Of a DNA stretch of 64,000 bases, positions 24,346 to 34,159 are shown one piece after another. Numbering within the stretch: position 1 is the first letter of the stretch; each line of letters opens with the position of its first letter. The stretch comes from an uncultured Eubacteriales bacterium. GTDB taxonomy: Bacteria > Bacillota > Clostridia > Oscillospirales > CAG-382. The notes under the pieces were generated by a model. The model searched no databases, was not told the DNA's origin, and saw only the letters and a list, made by a program, of their open reading frames with translations. Position numbers and translations under genes: made by a program. The stretch covers positions 1-64,000 of the forward strand of contig CAKSUT010000004.1 of the NCBI GenBank assembly GCA_934502885.1, written 5' to 3'.

Positions 24346-27300
24346 TTAATTCGTAATCTTTCCCGTTATCTTCGCACCCTTAATTCCGAACGGAAGCACA
24401 AGATATGATTCCGTCCAGCCGGAGGTGTCGGGTACTCTGTGTTCGTACCACTTCTCGTCAAGCTTTCCTCCGCTTATTTCCGCACCGAGCCAAGGAAGAT
24501 CAGGCCGCGAATATCCGCCCCACGCCGCGCCGACCTCTCCGCACGGTCTGTGCCAAGGTCCGAGAGTGTTCTTTACGGTGGAGTAAAGGCGTATTGTGAG
24601 CGTGTTCTTGCCGACAGCGGCACCCGTAAGCTTTACTTCATAAGGAAGCATTGCGAGAGCTCCGGCATAGTTGCCGTTTATAAACACCTCGCCTGCCGCG
24701 GCGTAGAGCGCGTCAAGCCGCAACGTCGGAACAACGCCGTCAAAAGCCTCGGGAAGCTCAAACTCGGTTTCGATATCGAAAGTGCCTGCATAGAACGGAT
24801 AGCCTTTCGACGTCCATTCAAGACCGCGGCATTCCTTCTCATTGTCAAGCACAAACTCCGAACCCACATTTATGACGTGCGGTATCGTCTGCATTCTTGC
24901 GGAGGTAACGGCGAAGTCGCCGATTATCATCATCTGTTCAAGTTTTGTACCGGGTAGATTTTCAAACAGCGAAGTTACAGCCATCGTCGCTTTTTTCGGC
25001 GTTTCAAAGATGCGCTTTACCGTTATTGTATGATGTCCCTCCGATATTTCCGGGAGTACAAGCGTCTCAAACGACTTGTCAAGGTAGTAACCGTCGAGAG
25101 CCTTCGGTATTTCGACTCCGTCAAGGAAAATACGCTGAAGCTCAGGATTTTCGGTCACAAGCTTCGCTCCCGTAATATTTGTGCGTGTCTCAAAATTGCA
25201 CTCAAGCGTAATGCCGCCGTGATAATTCTGCGAGTCGAGAATTTCCTGCACCGCAAGTATCGGATAAGTCTTTTCTGACATCGCTTCGCCGTCTTTCGCA
25301 AAACGGAACATTTCGAGAAGAAGCGCATTTGGAGAGTTTCGCCGCGCTGTCCACTGCGATGGAAGCTCAAACGATATTTCGGCGCAGTGCGCCGTTTTTT
25401 CGGCTTTGCGCGCCGGTGTCAGTGAGAGCATTACCGATTCGCCGCCTAAAAGATTTATTTTGATTTCCGTGTGATCTTCATATACCGTCGTCGGGTAGAC
25501 GCTTATCTCTCCGCTTTGCGGATTGAATGCCTCTGCCGAAAAACGTCCCTCGACGCGAAGTACTCCGGAGCGCCCCTCTCGGCAGTCCCCGTTGAGTACG
25601 AAGCAGTTCTTTATGTCGCCATCCTCGGTGTAGTATATCTTTGTCTGCGTGCCGTCGTCATCGGCAAAGTAGCGGTAGCGTGACGGCAGTGCGGTGAGAA
25701 TCGACTGAAGCTTTGTCATATCATGTGCATATTCCGCACCGCAAAGCTCATTCGTAAGGTCGCAAGGCTCACCCTCGAGAAGCTGCGGATATTCACCATA
25801 GACAATAACCTTTCCGCCGAGAGAAATGTACTTTTTCAAAAGGTCAAGAGTCGTTCTCCTTAAATTCATGCAGTAGGGGAGAATGACTGTTTTGTATGTC
25901 ATTTGACCTATCGTGAAGCCGTCCTTGTCTACGCTTCCCATGCACGCTATCGAATCCTCGTCGCCCAGCTCGAAGTTTTCCTGCATCGAGACAAGAGTCC
26001 TGAGAGTTCCGTTGAAGAGTGGTTCGTAGCGGCGAAGCTCCGCATTTTGATTTTTGTCGGCTCCCGGTGCCTGATACATACAGAATGCCGAGTCCATGGG
26101 GTGGAGAAGGAGAGTGTCCCTCACGGGCTTTCCCGAACGCAGAAACGCACTCTGACGAGCGACGGCGTCGGTAAGTACATGATACTTTTCAAAGTACGGC
26201 TGATAGTAGTTTATGTGCGGCGGATATGCGCGCTTGCCTCTGCCGCGCAAAGAGTAGAATATGCCGTGTACGCTTCTGTGGTTTATGCCGAATGCGGAAA
26301 AGTGATCGAAAATATGCTTTTGGTCGCGGAGATTGAGATTTTCCGTCGTGACGCCGTACATCTCACAGAGAATGCGATTCTTGCCTGCCTGATGAGCCGC
26401 CGAAACACACTGCATGGGAGTGTTGTATGTTCCGTAGTGACGCCAATACCAATTGTTTTCGCTCTGGGGCTTTATGCAGCCGTACTGCCAGTCGAGAGCA
26501 GTTTCGAGGTAGTCGATACCGGGTATATCGAAATACTTGTAGCAGGGCATTGTAAAGCAGGTCGCGCGTATCTGACTCTCAAGCATATCCTCCATCATGA
26601 GATGACCGCTGAACATAACTCCGTTCTTGTTGCACCAGTCTCTGACCGAACGGAAATACGAGTTTGTGATAAGATGAAGCACCGTTCTCCAGTATCTGTA
26701 GCGCACACTTTCCGCACCGTCGCCGTTCTCAAAGAGAAGATATACCTTTTCAAACGGAAATTCTTCGTTCCAAAGCGACTTGTAAGCATCGGGAAAACCA
26801 TTCGTCCAAGGAAGAGAAACGTGCGCATAGCTCGGCTCGTCTACCCAAACCGAGACTATCGTGTTTCCGAAATCCTCCTTAAAATCACGCCACATATTCT
26901 CGTAGCTCTGCATAACGTAGAATTCGCACGCTTCGGGTGAGAGCATATCGAGAATGTGTTCCGACTGCACAAGGCGGTATTCGTGTTCGCCGTGCGTGCA
27001 GAAAAGCTCACCCTCCGTGCTTCCTTTCGGAAACGCCGCAAGATTGCCGAGTACATATTCGTCTGGCAGTCCGAGAACCGCTTCCGGCATATAGCCTGCT
27101 TGCATAAACACTGTCATTCCGAGTCTTTTGGCAGTGTCAACCGTAATTCTCATTTTGTGCATGAAGTCCTTGCCCGGATAGTCGGACTTGAGACCTATAT
27201 AGGTTCTCGCAATAACGCTTGCAACGCCCTGCTCATGCATAAGCTCAAGCTGACGTACCATCTCGCTGTCCTCAAGAGTGTCGTTCAACATCCAAAAGTC

Positions 27301-27348
27301 GGTGCCTCGGCAGTCGTCCGGCGGCGTTAAAAACTCTTTTCTGTCCAT
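24346..27348 (-). CDS. GH106-like (alpha-L-rhamnosidase family) protein, copy A
   Basis: The start at 27348 (MDRKEFLTPP) has GGAGG before it. The 1000-residue protein has the layout of Glyco_hydro_106 proteins: an N-terminal TIM-barrel region (FWMLNDTLEDSEMVRQLELM, MFSGHLMMEDML, RILCEMYGVT), a middle region with YKTVILPYCMNLRRTTLDL, and a C-terminal jelly-roll with GEVFINGNYAGALA. Known GH106 enzymes remove L-rhamnose from rhamnogalacturonan and glycosides. It is related to the gene at 28399-31503, with about the same length and domain order. No signal peptide is present. It is read divergently from an AraC gene, which probably controls it. Confidence 0.7.
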   Translation of the reverse strand: MDRKEFLTPPDDCRGTDFWMLNDTLEDSEMVRQLELMHEQGVASVIARTYIGLKSDYPGKDFMHKMRITVDTAKRLGMTVFMQAGYMPEAVLGLPDEYVLGNLAAFPKGSTEGELFCTHGEHEYRLVQSEHILDMLSPEACEFYVMQSYENMWRDFKEDFGNTIVSVWVDEPSYAHVSLPWTNGFPDAYKSLWNEEFPFEKVYLLFENGDGAESVRYRYWRTVLHLITNSYFRSVRDWCNKNGVMFSGHLMMEDMLESQIRATCFTMPCYKYFDIPGIDYLETALDWQYGCIKPQSENNWYWRHYGTYNTPMQCVSAAHQAGKNRILCEMYGVTTENLNLRDQKHIFDHFSAFGINHRSVHGIFYSLRGRGKRAYPPHINYYQPYFEKYHVLTDAVARQSAFLRSGKPVRDTLLLHPMDSAFCMYQAPGADKNQNAELRRYEPLFNGTLRTLVSMQENFELGDEDSIACMGSVDKDGFTIGQMTYKTVILPYCMNLRRTTLDLLKKYISLGGKVIVYGEYPQLLEGEPCDLTNELCGAEYAHDMTKLQSILTALPSRYRYFADDDGTQTKIYYTEDGDIKNCFVLNGDCREGRSGVLRVEGRFSAEAFNPQSGEISVYPTTVYEDHTEIKINLLGGESVMLSLTPARKAEKTAHCAEISFELPSQWTARRNSPNALLLEMFRFAKDGEAMSEKTYPILAVQEILDSQNYHGGITLECNFETRTNITGAKLVTENPELQRIFLDGVEIPKALDGYYLDKSFETLVLPEISEGHHTITVKRIFETPKKATMAVTSLFENLPGTKLEQMMIIGDFAVTSARMQTIPHVINVGSEFVLDNEKECRGLEWTSKGYPFYAGTFDIETEFELPEAFDGVVPTLRLDALYAAAGEVFINGNYAGALAMLPYEVKLTGAAVGKNTLTIRLYSTVKNTLGPWHRPCGEVGAAWGGYSRPDLPWLGAEISGGKLDEKWYEHRVPDTSGWTESYLVLPFGIKGAKITGKITN

Positions 27349-27398
27349 ATATTTACCTCCGAAATTAGAAATGCGTATATTTGTTTTCAAAAGAAGAG

Positions 27399-27461
27399 TA
27401 TTTCTCTCACAAAATTATTGTATCATACGTTAAAGAGGCTTTCAAGAGATATTTCAATCAC
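27399..27461. promoter_or_regulatory. Divergent control region with minus-strand promoter and direct repeats
   Basis: On the minus strand TTGAAA (27440-27445) and TACAAT (27417-27422) are 17 bases apart and drive the GH106-like gene A. The promoter is flanked by two near-identical 12-mers, TATTTCTCTCAC (27399-27410) and TATTTCAATCAC (27450-27461), 51 bases apart in direct orientation, as expected for AraC-type binding. Confidence 0.5.
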
Positions 27462-27483
27462 ATAGTAGGAGAAAATAAACATT

Positions 27484-28344
27484 ATGACGCTTGAAGATTT
27501 TCATCCTTACATAAGACACGCGCGAAGACTCGGCGTAGAACGCGGCATATACTCGGATTTTGTAATCCCTTATGACTGCCGGCTGTTTTATATCTTGCAT
27601 TCGACGGGGTATGTGCGTTTTGCCGGTGAAAAATACGAAGTAAAGAACGGCGATCTCCTTATATGGAATTCCGGCGTAAAGTACTGTATGGAGCCGACGG
27701 GGGACAGCCGATACCTCGAATTGCTTGCGCTGAGCTTTGATCTCACACGTGACCGTACCGACCTTTCCGTTCCGATTTCTCCCGACGGAGAGGACTGCTA
27801 TGAGCCGCAAAAGCGCATATTCACAGACGACGTAATTGAAGAACTTCCGTTTTCGGATTCGCCGCTTGTTTTCAGAGAAGCGTACTTTGCCGAAAGCTTT
27901 CTTATCGACATGATAAACGAATACGACAATTCAAGACGTTTTGCAAGCGCGGTTCTTTCGGCGAAGCTTTCGGAGCTTATCATACACCTTGCGCGAAGAG
28001 GGGAGAGCCGCGGCGGCGACATATCCGGCGTGATAGATTATATACGCACGCATTCCTCGGAAAGACTCACCAACGCAACGCTCGGAAAACGCTTCGGCTT
28101 CCACCCAAACTCGCTGAACCGCCTGTTTGTCCTGCACACCGGAAAGTCGCTCCACAGTTACATTCTGGACGACAAAATCCGCCGTGCGATAGGACTTTTG
28201 GAATCAACAGATATGCAGATATCCGAAATAGGAGAAAGCGTCGGCTTTGACGACAGCAGCTACTTTACACGCCTTTTCGGCGCAAAGGTCGGCTGTACTC
28301 CGTCGATGTACAGAAGCGGTCTTAAAAACGCAAAGCACAAATAG
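27484..28344 (+). CDS. AraC family regulator beside GH106-like genes
   Basis: The N-terminal part is a cupin-like sensor (GYVRFAGEKYEVKNGDLLI), and the C-terminal 100 residues hold the double HTH (LTNATLGKRFGFHPNSLNRL, ISEIGESVGFDDSSYFTRL, GCTPSMYRSG). AGGAG lies before the ATG at 27484. It is divergent from GH106-like gene A, and its end faces gene B across a strong terminator. Infer that it senses a rhamnose- or pectin-derived sugar and activates the neighbouring glycosidase. Confidence 0.85.
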   Translation: MTLEDFHPYIRHARRLGVERGIYSDFVIPYDCRLFYILHSTGYVRFAGEKYEVKNGDLLIWNSGVKYCMEPTGDSRYLELLALSFDLTRDRTDLSVPISPDGEDCYEPQKRIFTDDVIEELPFSDSPLVFREAYFAESFLIDMINEYDNSRRFASAVLSAKLSELIIHLARRGESRGGDISGVIDYIRTHSSERLTNATLGKRFGFHPNSLNRLFVLHTGKSLHSYILDDKIRRAIGLLESTDMQISEIGESVGFDDSSYFTRLFGAKVGCTPSMYRSGLKNAKHK

Positions 28345-28345
28345 C

Positions 28346-28387
28346 AACCGCTCCCGTCAGCGCAAAAGCGAAACGGGAGCGGTTTTT
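28346..28387. terminator. Terminator between the AraC gene and GH106-like gene B
   Basis: AACCGCTCCCGT (28346-28357) pairs with ACGGGAGCGGTT (28373-28384), followed by TTT. It separates two convergent genes. Confidence 0.75.
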
Positions 28388-28398
28388 CGTTCCGTGTA

Positions 28399-31300
28399 TT
28401 ACTTTTCGTATACGTCAATTTCGGGCGATGAGAGAATGCCGAAAGGTTTGAGGTTGGGTTCGTAGGTGAAGTCGTCGCCGGTCGTAAACCACTTGTCGGG
28501 ACCTATCCATGTGTTTTTTCCGCAGTAATGAAGCGGTCCGAAGGTGTTAACAAGGCTTCCGTATGCCTTGAGCTTTATGTCGTGGTGTCCCTTTGCAAGG
28601 TCGTTTACACGGAGCTTGTACGGAGAATAAGCGATTACTCCGCAGTCTTTTCCGTCAACGTACACTCTTATGAGCTGTGCGGTGTAACGCCTTACGGTTA
28701 TCATGATGTCGGCGTCCTTTTCAAGGTCAAGAGCGCACTTGTAGGTTATGCTGTGACCGTAGAACGGGAAGCCTTGGTCGGTCGTCGTGCCGAACGCAAT
28801 ACTCTCGGGACGCTCGGTTATAATCTTCTTTGAGCCTCTTACCTTGACGCCGAAATCACCGAGAATATAGCACCACTCTGTGTTCGTGCGCTCTCCGAGA
28901 GGAATCGTCATCATGAGAGTGTTCTTACCATTGCGTATCTTTCCGAGAGCAAGACGCTTAATGCTTTCGTCAACGTAGTAGCCGAGAGGCGTACGGTCAA
29001 CAGGTTCACCGTTGAAGCGTATGTCCGCATTTTCGGGACGCTCAACCGCAAGCTCCGCGCCGTCGTGCTCAATCTCACTTTCAAAAGACATCATAAGCGT
29101 TATCGTGTGTTCGGGCTTCACCTCAGGTACTACCCACGGCTGAGGAGAATGGTCGGAACGGTTTCCGAGACCTGCCAGTTTGCGGCAGATGTTGTCGAGG
29201 TGCAGAATTTCCTCTTCGGGCATAAATTTTCCGCCGTCGAGAGAATACTCCGCAAGGTCGAGAAGAAGCGCGTTTTTGTTGTCGGTTTCGTAGCCTACGG
29301 CTCCTCTGTAGTCAACTCTGCGTGCTTTTCCGCAAAGAGCTTTTTCGTCATCCGTTTCGGCAAAATTCACTTCGCCACGCGAGAGCATAAAGAGTGCGCT
29401 CGTACTGAGGAAAAAGTCGTGACCGAATACAGTGCTTCCGTTCTCATGACGGTAATCGACGGTAAGTACTTTGCCCGTCTGTGTGTCGAGAAGATAGGGG
29501 ATAAACTCACCCTTTACCGAGATTGTCAGGCGTTCGGACGTTGTGAAGCCTTCGCAGTAAGCCCTGCTTGTGTTTGCGATGAAGAGATACTCCGTGTCGT
29601 CGCCGTCGCGGCGGAGCTGACAAAGCTTTTCGGGCACTTCCGTGCCGTCAAAGCGCTTTATGCTGACCTCACGCTCTTCTTTCAGCGCGGTGAGAATTGC
29701 GTATCTTTCGTCCTCGACCTTTTCGCAAAGGGAAATAAGCTCGTCGAGAAGGGGAGTTTTTTCACAGCCGATAAACTCGGGAGCTTTGCCGACGATAAGA
29801 ACCCTTCCGCCTGCCTTGGCAAAGTTTATGAGAAGTTCAGCCGTTGTCTTGCGGAGAGTCTTGTTGCCGCAGATAATGACCGTTTTGTAGGTCATCTCGC
29901 CGACGCGAAGCTCTTTCCCGACCTCCGTTTTCTGCTCCGGTATGAGAGACTCGCTTAAGTAGTCAAAGTCGATGTGGTTGAATAGAAGCGTGTTTGTGAG
30001 GGGGAGCGCAAATCCATGACAGTTGTACTTTTTGTTTTTGTCGTTGCTTGTGTAGTCGGGTCCGTAGTCTATCCAAAACGATTCTATACGGTTAATGACC
30101 GCAACGTTGCACAACGCCTTGCCTCTGGTGAGTACAGTGTTGACTCTCGCAAAGTGATCTTCGACGTATTTATACTCCTTGTACCACGGCGCCTGATAGT
30201 TTATCGTTGCCGGATAGTCGCGCTTGGCGTTGCCCTCCATGGATACCCACGAAAGATGCGGTACTCTGAGAGTGACGCCGAGAGCAGCCTGCCAGTCGCC
30301 CTGGAATTTGTGACCTCTGAAGTCGAAGTCGTAGTTCGTGACACCGTAAAGCTCAGAGAGCATTCCCTCGCGTCCGTACTGACGGACAACCGACTGACAC
30401 TGCTTTACAGACTCAATTTCCATCTGATTGCACAGCATATCAACGCCGGGAAGCTGCATTCTGCGGTAGGTTCTCATGCAGTCGCCGAGAAAATTCGTGT
30501 TTTCGGCAATAGTGCCTTCTCCCATGACGTGACCGGTGAAAATAAGCCCGTCTTTCTCACACCGCGCCGCACAGTTGTCAAGGAATGCCGTTGTGAATCG
30601 CTCCGCAACGTGGTCGAAGAAATTGTGGCGCACCTTGCTCGGCTTTTCGTCAAACTCTCGCATATCGAAGAATATTTCGGGGAGAGCGTCGAGAATGTCG
30701 CCGCTGTAGGTCTTTTTGTATGTAACGTCGAAATCGTATGTCCAAGTGCAGCGTGCGGGTTCTGACAAAGCCTTTCCTCGGAACGGAACGAATCCGGCAA
30801 CCTGCGGCTCGTCGGAGAACATCGACGGTACTGTTTTTCCGTATTCGTTGCCGCAGCATTTATTGTACGCGTCGTAGGTTATGCGTATAAACTCGTCCAT
30901 AGCTTCCTTGGAAAGCGTGTCGATGTGGCACTTGTTGTTGTACCATCCGCTGTCCGGATAAGATACGCAGTAAGCGTAAAACTTCCTGTGCGAGGCGGAG
31001 TCGTCTTCGCCTATGCGCCTGTAGGATACCATGTAGCCGTCTGCGTCAAGCTCAATGTCGTATGCCGCCGCAAAATAGGTTTTGCCCTCGCGGTACGCCG
31101 TCTCTTTGTCGAGAGATTCGAGTTTTTTCGTCCAAAACGACAGATATCTGCCTCTGAAACGGTTGTTCTTGAGCGCAAGACCGCCAGCCTGACCGGAGGA
31201 ATACCTGTCCTCGTCATAGAGATACGCAAGCATTCCGTTCTTTTTCGCTTCGTCAACGCAAGCGGACACAAGTCCCATAAACTCATCAGAAAGGTAGGGT

Positions 31301-31503
31301 GTAGCCATTCCGGTGCGCGAGTGCATATGAAAGCCGCCGAAGCCCATTTCGTGAAGCACCTTTATCTGACGTCTGAGCATTCCCTCCTCAAGCTTACAGT
31401 TCCACGACCAGAACGGGGAGCCTCTGTATTCGCTTGTCGGCGAGGTGAACAGTGCTTTGTCGAATTTTTCGTCGGCACTGTGCTTGTAAAGTTTGTATTC
31501 CAT
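28399..31503 (-). CDS. GH106-like (alpha-L-rhamnosidase family) protein, copy B
   Basis: The start at 31503 (MEYKLYKHSADE) follows GAAAGGA. The opening is a textbook GH106 signature: SPFWSWNCKLEEGMLRRQI, EMGFGGFHMHSRTGMATPYL and AYLYDEDRYSSGQAGG. The family TIM barrel (FTGHVMGEGTIAENTNFLGD, GMLSELYGVTNYDF) and a C-terminal beta-sandwich (RVYVDGKDCGVIAYSPY) follow. The role is probably release of rhamnose or a similar sugar from the end of imported pectic oligosaccharides. No signal peptide is visible. It is paralogous to the protein at 24346-27348, and each gene has its own divergent AraC regulator. Confidence 0.75.
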   Translation of the reverse strand: MEYKLYKHSADEKFDKALFTSPTSEYRGSPFWSWNCKLEEGMLRRQIKVLHEMGFGGFHMHSRTGMATPYLSDEFMGLVSACVDEAKKNGMLAYLYDEDRYSSGQAGGLALKNNRFRGRYLSFWTKKLESLDKETAYREGKTYFAAAYDIELDADGYMVSYRRIGEDDSASHRKFYAYCVSYPDSGWYNNKCHIDTLSKEAMDEFIRITYDAYNKCCGNEYGKTVPSMFSDEPQVAGFVPFRGKALSEPARCTWTYDFDVTYKKTYSGDILDALPEIFFDMREFDEKPSKVRHNFFDHVAERFTTAFLDNCAARCEKDGLIFTGHVMGEGTIAENTNFLGDCMRTYRRMQLPGVDMLCNQMEIESVKQCQSVVRQYGREGMLSELYGVTNYDFDFRGHKFQGDWQAALGVTLRVPHLSWVSMEGNAKRDYPATINYQAPWYKEYKYVEDHFARVNTVLTRGKALCNVAVINRIESFWIDYGPDYTSNDKNKKYNCHGFALPLTNTLLFNHIDFDYLSESLIPEQKTEVGKELRVGEMTYKTVIICGNKTLRKTTAELLINFAKAGGRVLIVGKAPEFIGCEKTPLLDELISLCEKVEDERYAILTALKEEREVSIKRFDGTEVPEKLCQLRRDGDDTEYLFIANTSRAYCEGFTTSERLTISVKGEFIPYLLDTQTGKVLTVDYRHENGSTVFGHDFFLSTSALFMLSRGEVNFAETDDEKALCGKARRVDYRGAVGYETDNKNALLLDLAEYSLDGGKFMPEEEILHLDNICRKLAGLGNRSDHSPQPWVVPEVKPEHTITLMMSFESEIEHDGAELAVERPENADIRFNGEPVDRTPLGYYVDESIKRLALGKIRNGKNTLMMTIPLGERTNTEWCYILGDFGVKVRGSKKIITERPESIAFGTTTDQGFPFYGHSITYKCALDLEKDADIMITVRRYTAQLIRVYVDGKDCGVIAYSPYKLRVNDLAKGHHDIKLKAYGSLVNTFGPLHYCGKNTWIGPDKWFTTGDDFTYEPNLKPFGILSSPEIDVYEK

Positions 31504-31535
31504 AAAAATATTTCCTTTCTCAGAGAAATTCGGTA

Positions 31536-31572
31536 TTGACAACATTATACCATATGTTGTATAATATTTCTA
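31536..31572. promoter_or_regulatory. Overlapping divergent promoters with a 7-8-7 inverted repeat
   Basis: Plus strand: TTGACA (31536-31541) and TATAAT (31560-31565), 18 bases apart, for the AraC gene. Minus strand: TATAAT (31544-31549) with a weak TAGAAA (31567-31572) for GH106-like gene B. An inverted repeat ACAACAT-N8-ATGTTGT (31539-31560) covers both, so one bound protein would affect both genes. Confidence 0.7.
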
Positions 31573-31607
31573 TACCCGATTTTTCTTTTTATGGGGGTGA
31601 TTTTGCC

Positions 31608-32555
31608 GTGACGCCTGAGGAATACAAGAGAAGATACGAGGTTATTTCGGAAAAGATGAAAAGCGAAGCCGATCATACCTCACATTACGCAAATTTTGCA
31701 AACGGAGACACGAGAGTGTTCGATGAGAGCATCATAATGAAGGAAGCCGCTTACAACTATGCAATGCCCCATACACACGACTTTCTCGAGCTTGCCTACG
31801 TTGCAAACGGCAGTGCTGAGCATTTCTGCGCCGATACCGTCACACATATTAAAAAGGGTGATTACTTTATTGTGGACTACGGCGTGCGCCACGCATATGT
31901 TTCGGACGAGAGCGACGGAAGACTCAGCGTCGTGAACTGTCTGTTTCTGCCCCGCTTTATAGACCGCACGCTTTCGGCAAGCCTCACTTTTAATCAGGTG
32001 CTGTCGAATTACCTCATACGCTTCGGAGACGAGCTGAATATCGTCCGCATAGGCGACGTCGTTTTTACCGACGAGGACGGCAGAGTCGGGGAGATTATCG
32101 CACATATGACAAAGGAGTACAACGAAAAAAAGACCGGATACCTCGAGGTGCTTCGCTGTAACCTCGTTGAGATAATCGTCACGACAATGCGCCAGTACAG
32201 CGCCAAAATGTCGATACCGGAGTGCGGCGACGCCGTTTCCGAGGTCAAGAAGTACGTTGACGAGAACTATATGCACAATATCACCCTTTCGCATATCAGC
32301 CGTGTTTTGAAAATCAGCGTCTCGCACATGAGCCGTCTTTTCAGAGAGGAAACCGGAATGCTTTTCAGCGAGTACCTCCAGAAGGTCCGCATAGAACACA
32401 GCTGCCGCATTTTGGCAAATACCGATAAAAAGGTGATAGACGCCGCCCAGCTTGTCGGCTACGACGATATAAAATTTTTCGGAAACGTGTTCAAAAGACT
32501 TATGAATATGACGCCGAGCGAGTATAGGAGAACGATTTGGGGTGATAAGCGATAG
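31608..32555 (+). CDS. AraC family regulator upstream of the GH28-like gene
   Basis: A GTG start at 31608 (VTPEEYKRRY) is chosen because GGGGGTGA lies at 31593-31600; an ATG at 31536 falls on the -35 box of the promoter and cannot be translated from it. The cupin sensor (MPHTHDFLELAYVANGSAEH, KKGDYFIVDYGVRHAYV) is followed by two HTH units (LSHISRVLKISVSHMSRLFR, IDAAQLVGYDDIKFFGNVF, MTPSEYRRT). It is divergent from GH106-like gene B and 105 bases ahead of the GH28-like gene, so it may control both. Confidence 0.85.
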   Translation: MTPEEYKRRYEVISEKMKSEADHTSHYANFANGDTRVFDESIIMKEAAYNYAMPHTHDFLELAYVANGSAEHFCADTVTHIKKGDYFIVDYGVRHAYVSDESDGRLSVVNCLFLPRFIDRTLSASLTFNQVLSNYLIRFGDELNIVRIGDVVFTDEDGRVGEIIAHMTKEYNEKKTGYLEVLRCNLVEIIVTTMRQYSAKMSIPECGDAVSEVKKYVDENYMHNITLSHISRVLKISVSHMSRLFREETGMLFSEYLQKVRIEHSCRILANTDKKVIDAAQLVGYDDIKFFGNVFKRLMNMTPSEYRRTIWGDKR

Positions 32556-32660
32556 AACAGCGAAATCATGAAAATCGATAAAAGAATGGTAAGAAGCTCA
32601 TATACAATTCAGCTAGTCTTAGACAAAGACACAAATACAGCTTTGAAAGGAGCGAAGAAA

Positions 32661-34073
32661 ATGAGAAATTATACAGTGAAAATCGGTGGAAAGCTTGCAG
32701 AACTGAACGAGGTCACAGTGTCGAAAGAACCGTTTAACAAGGTTTTCGAGGGTCGCCAAAGACCGCTCTCACAGACCGAAAAGGCATATTTCGTCACAGC
32801 GGACATTTCAGGAAAAACAGAAATTGAGATCACCGTTTCCGAAAGCTTTGAAAATTATGAAATACGTCCTCTCGAATACAGTCTCGGAGACAGCCGTTGC
32901 GGAAACACTGTGAAGCTCACAGTCGATAAACCCATGCAGTTCACATTTGAACCAGACGGCTTTCACAATGCGCTTCATGTGTTTTTAAACGCACCGTCCG
33001 AAAAGCCTTGCGGCAGCAACGTGATATGTTTCGGAAAGGGTACGCACGACGTCGGTCTGATCTGGCTCACCTCAGGACAGACGCTTTACCTTGAAGAGGG
33101 AGCGATTGTTTACGGCATGATCTATGCAAAAGATGCGCACGACATAAAAATCATGGGCAGAGGAATCATTGATTCGTCACCGTATCCCAGAGGAAATGAA
33201 AGAAAGGCCGATGACTCTGCACTTTACAAAGAACTAAAAAAACACGGCGTTGACGAAAAGGATATGTCGAAGGCGCATTACCGCAGTGCGAATATCATCC
33301 TTTACAATTGCAAAAACGTTTACGTTGAGGGACTTACCTTCCGTGACGCCATGATGTGGGCGTTCGTCGTGCGCAACCATTGTGAGAATATTGTCATAGA
33401 CAACATAAAGATTGTCGGTCAATGGCGGTACAACAGCGACGGAATTGATATATGCGCCTCAAGGAATATCGCCGTCAAAAACTCCTTCATTCGTTCATTT
33501 GACGACTGCTTTGTTGCAAGAGCGCCGTACCTCCCGGGAGAAACGGAGGACACAGAGAATGTTATCGTCAAAAACTGCGTTATGTGGTGCGATTGGGGAA
33601 AAAATCTTGAAGTGTGGTGCGGAGATAAACCGTGCACAATAAGGAATATATCCTTTGAGGATATTTACCTTATAAGAGTATGCGGCACCGGTATAAATAT
33701 TACAACGTGGTTCGGCAGTGAGAGGTCGTTTGTTGAAAATGTTTCGTACAAAAATATATACATGAACTTCGACTGCGACCGCCACCGTATGGATATGAAA
33801 ATCGAAAGCACCGAAAGTCCCGTTTACGTAAACACTCACAGTATCCCGACGGCAGTGCATATAGGCAACGAGAAAATAGGAAGGTCTACCGGCAATCAGG
33901 GATGCGAAGAAGCGACCGATTACAGCGGATTTAATATGAGTTACACGAACATATCGTTTGAAAACGTCCGCATAAATACGGAGAATCCGAGAATTAAGGT
34001 CGCAGAAAGCAATGATTTTACAAAGGTCTGCGGCATACATACTCTCGACTGCGATTTTAGCATTGAAAGATAA
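32661..34073 (+). CDS. GH28-like polygalacturonase/rhamnogalacturonase family protein
   Basis: The start at 32661 (MRNYTVKIGG) has AAAGGAG before it. The protein is a pectin-lyase-fold beta helix with the GH28 order: TLYLEEGAIVYGMIYAKDA, IMGRGIIDSSPY, YNSDGIDICASRNI and SFIRSFDDCFVAR, the last two carrying the aspartates expected of the catalytic centre. Family members hydrolyse alpha-1,4 or alpha-1,2 galacturonosyl bonds in pectin. No signal peptide is seen, so it probably works on short imported fragments, perhaps as an exo-enzyme. It sits after an AraC gene and before two sugar isomerase-like genes. Confidence 0.8.
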   Translation: MRNYTVKIGGKLAELNEVTVSKEPFNKVFEGRQRPLSQTEKAYFVTADISGKTEIEITVSESFENYEIRPLEYSLGDSRCGNTVKLTVDKPMQFTFEPDGFHNALHVFLNAPSEKPCGSNVICFGKGTHDVGLIWLTSGQTLYLEEGAIVYGMIYAKDAHDIKIMGRGIIDSSPYPRGNERKADDSALYKELKKHGVDEKDMSKAHYRSANIILYNCKNVYVEGLTFRDAMMWAFVVRNHCENIVIDNIKIVGQWRYNSDGIDICASRNIAVKNSFIRSFDDCFVARAPYLPGETEDTENVIVKNCVMWCDWGKNLEVWCGDKPCTIRNISFEDIYLIRVCGTGINITTWFGSERSFVENVSYKNIYMNFDCDRHRMDMKIESTESPVYVNTHSIPTAVHIGNEKIGRSTGNQGCEEATDYSGFNMSYTNISFENVRINTENPRIKVAESNDFTKVCGIHTLDCDFSIER

Positions 34074-34101
34074 ATATGCCGGAATCTTTCGGCGTATTTG
34101 C
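34074..34101 (+). terminator. Weak hairpin after the GH28-like gene
   Basis: AAATATGCCG pairs with CGGCGTATTT; no clear T run follows, so termination is uncertain. Confidence 0.4.
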
Positions 34102-34159
34102 CTAAAATAAAGGGAAAAATTGTGCATTTCACCGAATTTTCACTTTTTTGGAAAAAAGC

